DNA from: UBA1181 sp963626555
GTDB lineage: Bacteria; Bacteroidota; Bacteroidia; Bacteroidales; Paludibacteraceae
Length of the DNA: 64,000 nucleotides
Direction: 5' to 3'
Assembly: GCA_963626555.1 (NCBI GenBank)
Contig: CAVFXQ010000004.1
Location: forward strand, 1-64,000
The notes under the pieces are model-generated. The model was not told the DNA's origin. It did no database searches and saw nothing but the letters and a program-made list of their open reading frames with translations. Positions 20,001 through 27,263 of this stretch are shown in pieces; within the stretch, counting starts at the first letter, position 1, and each line of letters starts with the position of its first letter. The translations under genes were made by a program, and so were the position numbers.

Positions 20001-21497
20001 CGCCCCATTATCAGTATCAAAATACGAATCCATACATGCCGTCTCATCTTTCGAGATAGAGAAATTACTTCTCTGGATAGCAGCGTATGGCTCATACTCC
20101 ACATACGTCTGAGCAGGACCCATCACAACCTCATCATGACATACCTCCGCAGCATAGATAGGAGACAACGGAAACTTACCCATTCTCAATCGCTGACGGA
20201 AATAAGTCTTCTTTGTGATGAACTTCTTCTGAATCTTCAAGTCCGCACCACTAAACTCCGCCATACGCACACCATCTTCATCTGCGATGGTATCATTTTT
20301 CATAAAATCATACCAGCGAGTGTCATCCTCGCGACGATATTGCCACTCGTAGATGGGGTCGTAATCAGAGACGTTATACGAAAGTTTTTTGAATCCAGAA
20401 ATCCTATTTATGGCAGCAGCCTTACCCCTTATCAACAAAGTCCCTTCTCCTTGGCAAAACTTAACAACACTTTGATCGTCAGAGTTTCGCAAGGGGTCAA
20501 TCATCAATGAAGGAACACAAACAAAATACAATCTATTTGATTTGCATCGAAGGGAAACACCTTCCTCCACCGTTTTATTGTATCGACGATTTGTATAAAT
20601 GTCAGAATTTTCCGACATTGAAGTAATTTTTGAGATAGGCACTTCCATATCAAAAGAAGTGTCGTTGTAAATATTGGTCGAAATCGGCCAATATATTCCA
20701 TTACCATCTAAAATAATATTCTCAGATAATCTTCCACTTCCATTAAATCTACATGGCTCCTCAACATTCTTTATCAATATATTTTTATTGGCTCTCTCCC
20801 AATACGCTTTATCCGAATAGATTGCAAAATGAGACACGTCACCTTGAGTCCACAAAGGAGTGCGTGTAGAGTCCACAGAAATTTTGTTTCCTAAACACTC
20901 ATAAACATAGAGAACACCCGTATCTGTATAGGCATACTGATTAACGGAAGGAAACCATCGATCTGAAGCATTCTCATCAAACTCAACCCTTCCCTGATAC
21001 GCCAATCGGAAATACACTTTTGTAAAACAGGCATCATTTGATATGCCTAAAACTTCATACAATTTATCTTTCGACAAAAGATAAGATTTAGGAATATCAT
21101 TATCCTCAACGCTTAGAGAGTGACATCTATTTCCACCTATTGAAAATTCATCCTTAGATGCTCCCATCTGCGTCGGAGTTAGCGACACCCAATCTATCTC
21201 ATTCAACGAGAACTGAAACAAAAGATTTGCCGATAATTTCTCTATCGACGCGTTATCAGTCCACCCCCAACTTCCAGAAGCCTTGAATTCTAAGTTACTC
21301 AACGTAAATTTGATATTTTCCGAATTCGCCCTGTCATGATACTTCTCACCAACCTTAAAAACGGGAGTTCTTGTCAATTTTATTCCAACAGTAGAAAAAC
21401 CACTACAATGTTGGTTACTTCCGTAGAGGTTTTGCCCCAGAAACACTGCAAACAAGACAAGTATCTGCAACCATCTTGCTTTAACCACACTTTTCAT
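11031..21497 (-). CDS. Giant T9SS-secreted surface protein, Ig/PKD-like repeats, type A sorting domain
   Basis: This 3488-residue protein begins with a signal peptide (KARWLQILVLFAVFLGQNLYG). It consists mostly of ~90-110-residue beta-sandwich-like modules in which a Cys-containing strand is followed by GG-rich linkers. Recurring motifs are of the form YxWQxSxDGxxW and TYFRRxxxxxC, for example GGVGTRSYQWQFSYDGEEW and later TYFRRLVSDMC. The last ~75 residues (VNVYPTLFSDILYVEAG through MYMVRVGDWMYKVIKR) are a type A T9SS C-terminal sorting domain, which is recognised at the outer membrane and removed. It is the last and largest gene of a three-gene operon with a lipoprotein (15 nt upstream) and a beta-barrel. 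An adhesin or surface-filament role is likely; the ligand is unknown. Confidence 0.88.
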   Translation of the reverse strand: MKSVVKARWLQILVLFAVFLGQNLYGSNQHCSGFSTVGIKLTRTPVFKVGEKYHDRANSENIKFTLSNLEFKASGSWGWTDNASIEKLSANLLFQFSLNEIDWVSLTPTQMGASKDEFSIGGNRCHSLSVEDNDIPKSYLLSKDKLYEVLGISNDACFTKVYFRLAYQGRVEFDENASDRWFPSVNQYAYTDTGVLYVYECLGNKISVDSTRTPLWTQGDVSHFAIYSDKAYWERANKNILIKNVEEPCRFNGSGRLSENIILDGNGIYWPISTNIYNDTSFDMEVPISKITSMSENSDIYTNRRYNKTVEEGVSLRCKSNRLYFVCVPSLMIDPLRNSDDQSVVKFCQGEGTLLIRGKAAAINRISGFKKLSYNVSDYDPIYEWQYRREDDTRWYDFMKNDTIADEDGVRMAEFSGADLKIQKKFITKKTYFRQRLRMGKFPLSPIYAAEVCHDEVVMGPAQTYVEYEPYAAIQRSNFSISKDETACMDSYFDTDNGAGKIEVSFTPTKNFKYCSKSLSGKENDFTYNWYWEDEETKDSLKDADTVIYHKNMMKSTCYYTLVVKDGCENSVKLNTKKIAKENPTLEVESFSFTNADTYEYGKSLMVESVDGKQVLVSVVDPEKSRYNYYLVSPEGNDSVKELRLSTSRNTEIIMAEKVKQSALGDIYIVKRDRSALQCESNPIYLNFSLCRPIENKIYLKDATNQIIEDDTMRTVYVCAGSSSPAFVGDTITGGFSNGDTKYIWELKTSLNGSWRQISPNTMSVCLDPGVVTVNKGVDYYFRRHVVSSTSKTSVDSYSQSICVRAFTTPELSISAKSSKEKRYELHRDPWNVCYGSTLNFNFVSNNDSIQQSGRPAIESVQYFVSNAKDSVLYKSAIPSFGPVKEKVYLTAKGMFCNETITSSNKISAIPGENLTVPEFRVEGCGVVGKTIFVDISSWSDDYDYTIVAPNGKTTEDRRLEYRISEKPGSSGLNFKVVKSLNTCSDERIVNVKQLDIKDKLIKNELVVVGESVEKVNGKYVVCKNSTILIKDNRQVYPSGVAYSWGIVDATGAMTTIENTERQLSYTLTRGGVSVAFVRTTRYTNDCDEVSDTVYVSTRPDLNKNGYPEASSDVVCYGGEVTLAFEETALTGGSGRGYDYAWYRNIDEGKETSNVLVAETPICTVKDLNETTSYSLYATDKHCTSYSLKLGVVTISVVPDLTIQKEKISVQPAEFSMDVYQDDEFLQTVTVTDSVAHLLSDNATVSFYLEGELKKEKIASKYTNYQYQIAKSVAENGSGTVSYCMTRSVKTSNSTCVSKPYCGSISIESGFSGKLEIKANNEFYDTVRVCSKDNVVFDFDNLPLYNGKELKESDDNVSFRWKRRRSDALSWSVLNGEISENLIVTPMSDDYYYACELTYKTSAGVSVKTMSNEILVAGYKKQTPGLVYGAESYSICRNEQVKVVAKYLGSAGIGGRYQWQMSTDNKSWKNVAEDEYANGTTTKELIYKNTFEKTTLFRCVATDMCEDEVVSSNVVRVDVNNGGEIKASDIRVLSDVIVYYHDTLKTITLGAPLDGTHTYMWYYTEDKVATGLEKNRVTFHYTDDYIPNKTEGEVKSFYKAGDHTLNVYKVSKEGCVSDTIPYTFTVYDQLRVQTIAASNTNDTACAKFVTDNTSFYLTYEGGNREKLADVNWYYRYESMKDAALLTPQLAKEWGCTFDTIPHGDFPIFVLNWIYKQKETLYMYAEVSSPDYPGTAARSMIVRGPLIYSSVYAGSIAYGEKEICYGGLPEISSTALASGGMATKDGRYTYTWIKSTEGPDGPWTKVSGYSGASYRPKKNEYRIYENTFFRRVATDLCGISDTTSTYAMFSVGDEVVLGSGEIKGTDVVDNGTTAVFVGNEENSRYVFFDETGYIVLDTIKGGLSDRFVSEPLKDETVFFAHKMNSLGCLSTNDTMLNVSVRRALTGGVIAWEDYEGLAWVCSGQLTGKVYDLEEPTGENLSFVWEYSPTVNGTYTPIKDQYGNKVTTQSISLDTCKVNFVNTDGKVKTFFVQRVTKTSYYSYTLEKQITKSILSNKLEVNVIPTLQSINDKEIDGLAGTLSVDKKLYCYGDEGENIKLTVPENVENAWYSDSLGASLYGNSLTWQWERVNGLYTTNNAAKNANWQSIRVGNFDLNTYQKQYALDEVKDSTSIRFTLSDGCSSISTTPVPQVVSSLGQIDDSLFVITPEGAEEGDNIRVVYNTPNYYEVWNWFSDDLANDTLGRKNGLTLTNVSMMSKLFLQLGDGVCESELTQVPLTIYRKSNGGKISSDQKVCKGTSFYGIKSEKRASGSTGFFSYSWQYATNPSSEKSWKIVEGATEDELSADAVNEVVQGESTYFRRLATNEFGRTVYSDTVYLSYFDDLTPGILSFEDDKRTHFCQTDILPNIVTTLPKGGMSGSYGYAYKYGWEVSLDGKNYITVMDLSYMSGTIFRTAEQLTKIVYNTDEDNTFYVRVHYADEACGDVYSEPFVFTLYRTAEKPSVRQEKTTCSSDTVTVIAENQSDYTYRWFVMDNDQQTWEETGIYKKNLCRNNEYNVTQYGIQGSDILSGCKSEILFFNLDSMPVLSQPEISLLTEPLCFNSDLTIEAKEATGGVGTRSYQWQFSYDGEEWKNDDNAKEASYSTSNLKTTTYFRRLVSDMCDEHATDPIKVEVLKRVEPMMDLSFEDHGCANQKFKVNVDGERVLLVDPATNYTYSQEKVVMVEKSQFSPSDAKADLLKGKDFDVMAKNFWHEGFEEQEKDFVFATYIVAYNEELNISKQCYYAEDTLVRTIRNAAPFDADKNELKASETTPCNGTVVSINGYAPVENGFEPINYSYTWYLSEDGTTWTDLSAKDSVCLEIAHDDTFMVKRVTSNGCDKIESEPVTIYGHPAVGVNYVDEYRMSITTTQKENGESEVTLYVGNKNMDFTIEGDGELPELAYGTNILPYTAETYKDSALTLQKIGKCFVPFGVKPIYGGRIYLDGNAVVCTKADTMPTLRATNVAGGDESEEFTYFWQYKNEYVSEFMTITDKNASEKDYTPKFINVKTWYRRVTKRSDNYISYSNEVEIDVMDKPVISKIATIQPQEYFDELELMSKDYYLQRNQKMVVDLKVHSYNTNLVKWEYSRDMTTWTTMFEYEQNGVQDSSSIQIEDNSGCVYYRAIAYSECATNDTSHVFTVYTIDLPVILDEEFRIEQSECSTEWVNLTMLDRSNYYYSYEVDNSDAFSRLELTSVDKSMVENGLKFTNGVASFKSVKDTFVVKITRLDIRTKSETSRLVRVEPKFYNVDFTFTVNGIEYPSTTDEVFIAPGTRVEYNIADDADVADCKVEWGILTSVSFYNRRGGSYNYGDEYELTSYLLSPVCYYYQQGGQKVWLKVTDNEGCESKAVSTSLFVLYDGTVKTYGGQGVVIEDSETPTPVDMTVNVYPTLFSDILYVEAGQEPQEVYVYNAQGVLVHQMMAEGKAQIATSCYPAGMYMVRVGDWMYKVIKR

Positions 21498-21512
21498 TTA
21501 ACGTAATTTTTA

Positions 21513-22391
21513 TTATTTAAGAGTTATATTAACTTTTTTCCAATCACTCCAATAGCCATGAGAGTCTTTGCAACGCACCGCAATCGTGTGTACCCCTGAG
21601 GATTGAAAGGCATGTCGCACTCCGTTCAGCGTCGTGGTGATATACACACCGTCATAGGCACACATTTTAGTTGGGCAGTCGCTTTGACCAGACTCAAACT
21701 CATAACCTGCAGATCCAACTGTTACACCATCAAAGCAATATTCATACAACACAATATCATCTCCATCTGGGTCTGCCCCATCTTCTATTTCAATAAGTTT
21801 CTCCCAATCTGTCGTCAAATCAGACACCTTAATTTGCGGATCAGGTGCTTTATTTCCTTTCATATCTACATAGACATAGAAAAAGGACTTCACACCAATG
21901 GCATTCGTCAAAGTAATCGTATAGGTTACCTCAAGGTCGGCTGTCAACTCTCGCTTCGTCATTCCACTATAGCCCGCCACCCTGTAAAACGACAGATTGT
22001 ACAACTGATTACCCACTGGATTCACCGTTACCCCCGCATAATAACCATCCAACTTGTAAATTCCCGTACTTGGATTGTAATTGTCTATGAACGGACGCAA
22101 GGCTTCCAAATTAGTGCCATACTCCGAATCAACGATATTAGTCACCTCAATATCATTCCACAACAAACCCTCATACGGATTTTCAAAACCAAACTTCAAT
22201 GTTTTTCTCTCTCCCATTTTCAAAGAAATCCGGACATACCGAACATCCCCCGAATCTAATAGGGAGTCCCCCGAATAGACTGACACTATGGGCTTCTTGC
22301 CATGTTCATAGTAATAGTCGTCTCGCGTGTCGCACGAAGCACAAACAAACACCACGACTAATAGACACATTAGCCTGCTAATTAAATTCAT
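21513..22391 (-). CDS. Lipoprotein with Ig-like/PKD-like folds
   Basis: The 292-residue protein has a lipoprotein signal (LMCLLVVVFVCASC, with Cys near residue 20 as the lipidation site) followed by DTRDDYYYEHGKK. The body looks like beta-sandwich domains. The C-terminal part, with DPDGDDIVLYEY and SSGVHTIAVRCKDSHGYWSDW, resembles Ig-like repeats found in surface proteins. It lies between a beta-barrel gene (39 nt upstream) and the giant surface protein (15 nt downstream), so it probably helps anchor or assemble that protein. No specific family is recognised. Confidence 0.8.
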   Translation of the reverse strand: MNLISRLMCLLVVVFVCASCDTRDDYYYEHGKKPIVSVYSGDSLLDSGDVRYVRISLKMGERKTLKFGFENPYEGLLWNDIEVTNIVDSEYGTNLEALRPFIDNYNPSTGIYKLDGYYAGVTVNPVGNQLYNLSFYRVAGYSGMTKRELTADLEVTYTITLTNAIGVKSFFYVYVDMKGNKAPDPQIKVSDLTTDWEKLIEIEDGADPDGDDIVLYEYCFDGVTVGSAGYEFESGQSDCPTKMCAYDGVYITTTLNGVRHAFQSSGVHTIAVRCKDSHGYWSDWKKVNITLK

Positions 22392-22430
22392 TATGTAAAA
22401 ATTTATATTTTTATTTATTATTAAAACATA

Positions 22431-22964
22431 CTATTTATGAAAATTATACCTAAGAGCGAGAGTAAAATTAGGTTTTAAATACTGCGTGTCGTTGTTAAAC
22501 ATTGCATATTGCTGCGCTTTTAACACAAAAGAAAGAACAGAAACAGGCAAAAATTCAAATCCGACACCCACCTGGGGGCCAACAGAGAAATTTTTCGTTT
22601 TGTCTTGCAAGTCAAGACACTCCCAAACATCATAACTGACCGCAACACCACCGCCTACGTTTAGATAAAACCAACTGACAGGATTCCACACATTGAATTC
22701 TAAGCATGGCGACAACATTGGCAAAGAAAGAAACCTTGAGTTGCCGTACTCTCCTCGCTCCATGTCCGCCTCCACCGTCAACGACAATTTATTACTGAAG
22801 CAATAAGTATACGTCAAGCCAACATCTAATTTACTTTTCGTGCCTCTACCGCCTCTTATTCCAACAGACTGACACCCTTTCACATGGTTCAGTCCATCAA
22901 CTCCTTCCGATTTCGCAAATACGAATATCAAACAAAAGGTAGCCAACAAAAACAACTTCCTCAT
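22431..22964 (-). CDS. Small outer-membrane beta-barrel protein, TraO-like
   Basis: The 177-residue protein has a signal peptide (KLFLLATFCLIFVFAKS) and alternating hydrophobic strands ending in an aromatic residue (LALRYNFHK). This is the pattern of an 8-strand outer-membrane barrel. Segments GIRGGRG, GLTYTYCFSNKLSLTVEADM and FYLNVGGGVAVSYD resemble the barrel of the Bacteroidetes conjugative-transposon TraO family. No other tra genes are near, so it is better seen as a related barrel paired with the secreted adhesin. It is the first gene of the operon. Confidence 0.65.
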   Translation of the reverse strand: MRKLFLLATFCLIFVFAKSEGVDGLNHVKGCQSVGIRGGRGTKSKLDVGLTYTYCFSNKLSLTVEADMERGEYGNSRFLSLPMLSPCLEFNVWNPVSWFYLNVGGGVAVSYDVWECLDLQDKTKNFSVGPQVGVGFEFLPVSVLSFVLKAQQYAMFNNDTQYLKPNFTLALRYNFHK

Positions 22965-23108
22965 TACTAATTTTATTTATAAAAAAACTTTCCAATACGC
23001 AATAAAAAACTCATCAACTAAACTATATGTAAAAACATTAAAAACGCAAGTTCCAAAAAACTTTGTCAAAAATGCCAAACGCAAGCCCACAATAAATTTT
23101 TGTCGGCG

Positions 23109-23116
23109 CAAAGATA
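23109..23116 (-). promoter_or_regulatory. -7 box of the barrel/lipoprotein/adhesin operon
   Basis: The minus strand reads TATCTTTG, a full TAnnTTTG match, about 145 nt before the barrel gene start. The region upstream is AT-rich and no TTG lies at the -33 distance. Confidence 0.6.
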
Positions 23117-23213
23117 GTGCTTTTATCTGATTTTTTGAGGATTCGTAGAGAAAATAATTAACAAGAAAGCTCCACATCATTTTATTATAACATTAATTTT
23201 TAAAAAAAACCAG

Positions 23214-23324
23214 ATGATTAAAATCGTTTTTCTGTTTGTTTTAGGAGGCGTTTTTAAACTATACACTCATATCCGCCTACTAGGTCTGGACATAGAGGTT
23301 GTTGATTTTCTATTATTAGGCTGA
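23214..23324 (+). CDS. Possible 36-residue small ORF
   Basis: The ORF begins MIKIVFLFVLGGVFKL and ends DFLLLG. It is hydrophobic at the start and has no recognised family. No promoter is clear in front of it, and the next promoter box (23339) lies just past its stop. It could be a relic of a displaced gene or chance. Confidence 0.2.
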   Translation: MIKIVFLFVLGGVFKLYTHIRLLGLDIEVVDFLLLG

Positions 23325-23338
23325 TCCATTTTTTTTTG

Positions 23339-23346
23339 TAACTTTG
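23339..23346 (+). promoter_or_regulatory. -7 box of the HindVP-type restriction-modification pair
   Basis: TAACTTTG is a full consensus match, 62 nt before the endonuclease start codon. The -33 region is a T-run. Confidence 0.55.
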
Positions 23347-23408
23347 ACTTGAGTTCTTGAAATAATTGGGAATATGAGCAGAAATAAATAGGTTTAGCAA
23401 TTTTCGTT

Positions 23409-24290
23409 ATGAAAAAAAAAGAAAAACAAGCTATACAGTTTATTAAAGGTGTTTCTCCTGGGTTATTTGGTCAAAAATACTCAAGCAGAGACTACAGATA
23501 CGAAGACTCCTGGGGAAAGAATCAATTCAACAGTTCCTTTCCCGCTTCTCTTGTCGCTTATATGGGAAGCAAAAAAATCAACCCTATTTATATATGTACA
23601 AACAAAAGCAATAGAATTGTACACAAATACATTTCATCTACTGAACTTTTTGGCATAAATCCTCTAAGTGAAGACGCATATTATGATTATGAAGCAGGAT
23701 ATTATCCATACGAGCAATATTATACAGCAAGCAAGAAAGAGAAAATAGATCTTGTAATGATTAACAGAAAGACGAAGAGTCCAACAAGCGGATTAGAAGT
23801 CAAACTCACCACTCTTCCTGATAACACAACAAAGGATTTACAGGACATAGACTATGGAAGTGAAATAGTCGTTCGGTCTCCGACAATATTGTTTGTTGCT
23901 TGTAGTATATGCTCTTGCTACGATTCTTTCAAAGGTAAGAGTAAACTACATAATATGCTTAACACCATAGGGAAAGAAATTAAAGATTGGGGAGAAATAC
24001 GTCAAGTATCACCTCATTACAATGCGATAAAAAATGCGGTTTTAACAGTATCAAGCGACTTGTTTAACAAGCAAGTTCCTTTAATCATGCAACCAATATG
24101 GAAAACAGATAAAGCATTTGCTATAAATGGAAAACTCACAAATCCATTTCTGAAATGTGCAGAATTAGAGAAGCCCCGAATAAGCAAATATGAAATCAAA
24201 AATATAATACTAGGTAATGGACAAAAATTACTGCGTCCCGAAAGAAGATTCGACGCATACCTTGTAAGTCACCCCGAATTGTTTATATAA
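23409..24290 (+). CDS. Type II restriction endonuclease, HindVP family
   Basis: The 293-residue protein cuts unmodified DNA. The segments SPGLFGQKYSSRDY, DSWGKNQFNSSFPASL and LTTLPDNTT are those of the HindVP endonuclease family. The catalytic core of the PD-(D/E)XK type is visible as D114 (KIDLVMI) followed by E130-V-K132 (GLEVKLT). HindVP recognises GRCGYC, but the specificity here cannot be read from sequence. The stop codon abuts the methyltransferase start, so the two are cotranscribed. The pair is AT-rich compared with the flanking PorE-like gene, a sign of transfer. Confidence 0.88.
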   Translation: MKKKEKQAIQFIKGVSPGLFGQKYSSRDYRYEDSWGKNQFNSSFPASLVAYMGSKKINPIYICTNKSNRIVHKYISSTELFGINPLSEDAYYDYEAGYYPYEQYYTASKKEKIDLVMINRKTKSPTSGLEVKLTTLPDNTTKDLQDIDYGSEIVVRSPTILFVACSICSCYDSFKGKSKLHNMLNTIGKEIKDWGEIRQVSPHYNAIKNAVLTVSSDLFNKQVPLIMQPIWKTDKAFAINGKLTNPFLKCAELEKPRISKYEIKNIILGNGQKLLRPERRFDAYLVSHPELFI

Positions 24291-25244
24291 ATGAATGTTG
24301 TAGATTTATTTTGTGGTTGTGGAGGCTTAAGCCTTGGTTTTGAGAAAGCAGGAATGAATGTCATTGCAGCATTCGACAACTGGACGGATGCATTGTCTGT
24401 GTATCGGAATAATTTTTCGCACCCTGCAATATGTACTGATTTAAGACGAATAGAAGACTCCATCAAGATAATTCAACCATATAAACCAGATATGATTATA
24501 GGAGGTCCTCCGTGTCAAGACTTTTCTTCCGCTGGTAAAAGAGACGAAAATAATGGTAGAGGAGACCTTACTGTATGCTATGCAAAAATCGTATCAGAAA
24601 TTAGACCAACATGGTTCGTTATGGAAAATGTAGAACGTATTTTAAAGACACAAAAGCTACAAGAAGCATTAAATATATTTAAATCAGCAGGTTACGGAGT
24701 TACATACTCTGTTCTCAATGTAGCGTTATGCGGTGTTCCTCAAAGAAGGAAACGTTTCGTAATGATTGGGAAAATAGGAGCAGAGGACGATTTTATGAAA
24801 GAAGAACTTTTAGAAAATTTATCAGACCATGAGATGAGTGTGGAAGAATACTTTGGAGACAAACTACAAATAAAGTATTACTACAGGCATCCTCGTAGTT
24901 ACGCTCGCCGTGGAATTTTCAGCACATCAGAGCCAAGCGCCACAATAAGAGGCGTAAATAGACCTATGCCACAAGGATACTCGTTGCACACAGGAGATCC
25001 AGTAAGTTCTCTTGAAGGAATACGCCCGTTAACTTCAACTGAAAGGAGTATGATTCAAACCTTTCCTGAAGATTTCAATTTCAATGGAACAAAAACAAAT
25101 ATTGAACAAATGATAGGCAATGCAGTACCAGTAAATTTAGGATATTACATTGCTAAAGCCATCTTTAAATATATAGGAGATTCTATACATACGGAGAATA
25201 CCCATAAAAAGCCACAAAAAAATCAAATTCTAATTAACTTTTAA
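24291..25244 (+). CDS. DNA (cytosine-5)-methyltransferase of the HindVP-type system
   Basis: This enzyme transfers a methyl group from S-adenosylmethionine to C5 of cytosine and protects host sites. The 317-residue protein carries all key motifs: I (VVDLFCGCGGLSLGF, residues 3-17), IV with catalytic Cys75 (GGPPCQDFSSAG), VI (MENVERI), VIII (GVPQRRKRFVMIG), and X (MIGNAVPVNLG) near the end. The target-recognition region between VIII and IX is short. It follows the endonuclease without a gap and is the cognate partner by position. Confidence 0.93.
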   Translation: MNVVDLFCGCGGLSLGFEKAGMNVIAAFDNWTDALSVYRNNFSHPAICTDLRRIEDSIKIIQPYKPDMIIGGPPCQDFSSAGKRDENNGRGDLTVCYAKIVSEIRPTWFVMENVERILKTQKLQEALNIFKSAGYGVTYSVLNVALCGVPQRRKRFVMIGKIGAEDDFMKEELLENLSDHEMSVEEYFGDKLQIKYYYRHPRSYARRGIFSTSEPSATIRGVNRPMPQGYSLHTGDPVSSLEGIRPLTSTERSMIQTFPEDFNFNGTKTNIEQMIGNAVPVNLGYYIAKAIFKYIGDSIHTENTHKKPQKNQILINF

Positions 25245-25300
25245 ATAGTTATCATAGAAATTGTTTGATGATATTTGCGTAACACAAATCCATATATCCA

Positions 25301-27241
25301 ATGAAGTTAATATACAAATCCATACTCCTATTAACAACACTTCTCTTTTCGTCTGTTTTTCTTTCGGCTCAAAGCAAAAAAGAGATTGCTTCTTACGAAC
25401 AAGCCGTGATTTTGATGAACCAGGGGAAATACAACGAGGCTGTTCCCATCTTGCGTAATCTAATTCGCAACAACAAGGAATACATTGATGCCTCGTGGAC
25501 ACTGTCCGACCTCTACGGTAAAATGTGCAATGACGAGAAACGTATCTCCACATTAGTCTACATCGCTCGTCCTAACATGCCTCGCTATGCCAACACACTT
25601 CTCCGTTTAGGTCAGGCATACCACCAGACTTGCAACTACGAAATGGCTTTAGAGACTTACAAGAAGATTCCGAAAGAAAGCACAACATTCTACAACCGTG
25701 CTGCCATCAAGATTAAAGAGTGTGAAGATGCAATGGAAATAATGCAACACCCCGTGCCTTTTGAATTCAAGAACATGGGCAACAACATCAATACAAAATT
25801 TGACGATTACTGGCCAAGTATCACTGCCGACGAACGCTATTTCTCTACAACAATCAAGTTGAATAAGTTACAAGGACAATCTGAGTTCGGACGAGGCATC
25901 CACGAAGACATCTACTTGAGCAAGAAAGAGAATGGTGTCTGGCAAAAAACACAAAACGTGGGAAATTCTATGAACACCATCGGCAATGAGGGCGCACAAA
26001 GTATCTCCTTGGATGGCCGATATATGTTCTTCGTAGCATGCGACCGACGCGAAGGCGCAGGTGGGTGTGATATCTACTATTCCATCCACGAAGGCGACAA
26101 ATGGTCGCCCGCTATCAACGCAGGTAGTCCTCTCAACACCCGCTACTGGGAAACTTGTCCATCTCTCAGTCCGACAGGAGACGAACTTTATTTTGCAAGC
26201 AACCGCCCAGGTGGAGTCGGGAAGACGGATATTTGGAAATGCAAGGTTGAAGTACAACCCAACGGCTACCTCAAATTCTCAGAACCCGTCAACCTTGGCA
26301 AGACCATCAACACCGCAGAAGACGAACTATCTCCTTTCATCCACGCCGACAACCAAACGCTCTATTTCTCGTCGAAAGGTCGTAAAGGTATGGGAGGCTA
26401 CGATATCTTCGTGTCGTACAAAAACGGAGACGGTTGGACTGAACCCAAAAACATGGGCTACCCTATCAACACCTGCCGTGAAGAAATCGGTTTTGTTGTC
26501 AACGCAGCAGGAGACAAAGCTTATTTCTCATCCGACGGTCAAGAGAAAAATGGTCAAGGACGAGACATCTACGAATTGAAACTGAGCGATGCCAACAACC
26601 GCCCGAAAAACAAGATGAAGTATGCCACAGGAAAGATCTTAGACGCCACTACGCACAAACCTATTCAAGCGACTATCGATGTCTTCAGTGTTGAAACAAA
26701 CAAGATGGTGTTCCGTTCTGTATCTGATAAGGCGACAGGAGAATTCATCGCCTGTGTGCCTGAAAACGAGGAATATGGAGTAAATGTCAGCAAAAAAGGT
26801 TATATGTTCTATTCCGATAATTTTGCTGCTAAAGAGAACATAAAAATAGATAGCAAAGAGGGTAAGAATAATTTAGGATTAGATAAAATCGAAGTTGGCA
26901 AAAAAATGACGTTGAAAAACATTTTCTTCGACTTTGACAAAGCGACCCTCAAAAAGCAGTCGTACATAGAGCTTAACCATGTGGTAAAATTCATGAAAGA
27001 AAACCCTACAGTCCGCATACAACTATCGGGACATACAGACTCAAAGGGAAGCGCAGAATACAATATGACTCTTTCTGACAACCGCGCCAAAGCAGCCTTG
27101 GAGTACTTGGCAAGCAAAGGCGTACCAAGGCAACGAATGGAATACAAGGGTTACGGCAAGACACAACCTGTCGCCGACAACAAAACGGACGCAGGTCGCG
27201 CAGTCAACCGTAGAACGGAAATTCTCATCATTGGGAAATAG
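25301..27241 (+). CDS. PorE-like outer-membrane protein: TPR, PD40 propeller, carboxypeptidase-regulatory-like and OmpA domains
   Basis: The 646-residue protein has a Sec signal peptide (LLLTTLLFSSVFLSAQS). It then has TPR helices (about 25-145), WD40/PD40 beta-propeller repeats (about 155-430; motifs such as YFASNRPGGVGKTDIW and LYFSSKGRKGMGGYDIF), a carboxypeptidase-regulatory-like domain (about 445-520), and a C-terminal OmpA peptidoglycan-binding domain. The OmpA domain contains FFDFDKATLKKQSYIELNHV, LSGHTDSKGS and NRRTEI. This order is that of PorE and close relatives, which tie the T9SS to the cell wall. PorE of Porphyromonas is a lipoprotein; no lipobox Cys is seen here, so it may be a paralog with a different role. 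Three T9SS cargo genes lie in this window. Confidence 0.75.
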   Translation: MKLIYKSILLLTTLLFSSVFLSAQSKKEIASYEQAVILMNQGKYNEAVPILRNLIRNNKEYIDASWTLSDLYGKMCNDEKRISTLVYIARPNMPRYANTLLRLGQAYHQTCNYEMALETYKKIPKESTTFYNRAAIKIKECEDAMEIMQHPVPFEFKNMGNNINTKFDDYWPSITADERYFSTTIKLNKLQGQSEFGRGIHEDIYLSKKENGVWQKTQNVGNSMNTIGNEGAQSISLDGRYMFFVACDRREGAGGCDIYYSIHEGDKWSPAINAGSPLNTRYWETCPSLSPTGDELYFASNRPGGVGKTDIWKCKVEVQPNGYLKFSEPVNLGKTINTAEDELSPFIHADNQTLYFSSKGRKGMGGYDIFVSYKNGDGWTEPKNMGYPINTCREEIGFVVNAAGDKAYFSSDGQEKNGQGRDIYELKLSDANNRPKNKMKYATGKILDATTHKPIQATIDVFSVETNKMVFRSVSDKATGEFIACVPENEEYGVNVSKKGYMFYSDNFAAKENIKIDSKEGKNNLGLDKIEVGKKMTLKNIFFDFDKATLKKQSYIELNHVVKFMKENPTVRIQLSGHTDSKGSAEYNMTLSDNRAKAALEYLASKGVPRQRMEYKGYGKTQPVADNKTDAGRAVNRRTEILIIGK

Positions 27242-27263
27242 CGTGCAAGAAAAACTTCGCTAA

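Larger units (their letters stand above)
22965..23408. other. AT-rich spacer between the adhesin operon and the restriction-modification pair
   Basis: This 444-bp stretch holds divergent promoter boxes at 23109 (minus) and 23339 (plus), a possible 36-codon ORF at 23214, and a near-perfect inverted repeat (taggaggcg at 23242-23250, cgcctacta at 23274-23282). No larger gene is supported. It may mark the insertion point of the restriction-modification pair. Confidence 0.6.

Noticed and set aside
21603..22259. Long plus-strand ORF of 218 codons antisense to the lipoprotein gene
   Set aside because: The minus-strand gene has a lipobox and operon context; the antisense product is low-complexity with no signal or family.
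22431..22964. Conjugative transposon (TraO) locus
   Set aside because: Only a small barrel with TraO-like segments is present; no other tra, mobilisation or integrase genes are near.
22977..23180. Minus-strand ORF of 67 codons upstream of the barrel gene
   Set aside because: It crosses the operon's own promoter box, is rich in K/F/N as expected of AT-rich spacer, and has no recognisable family.
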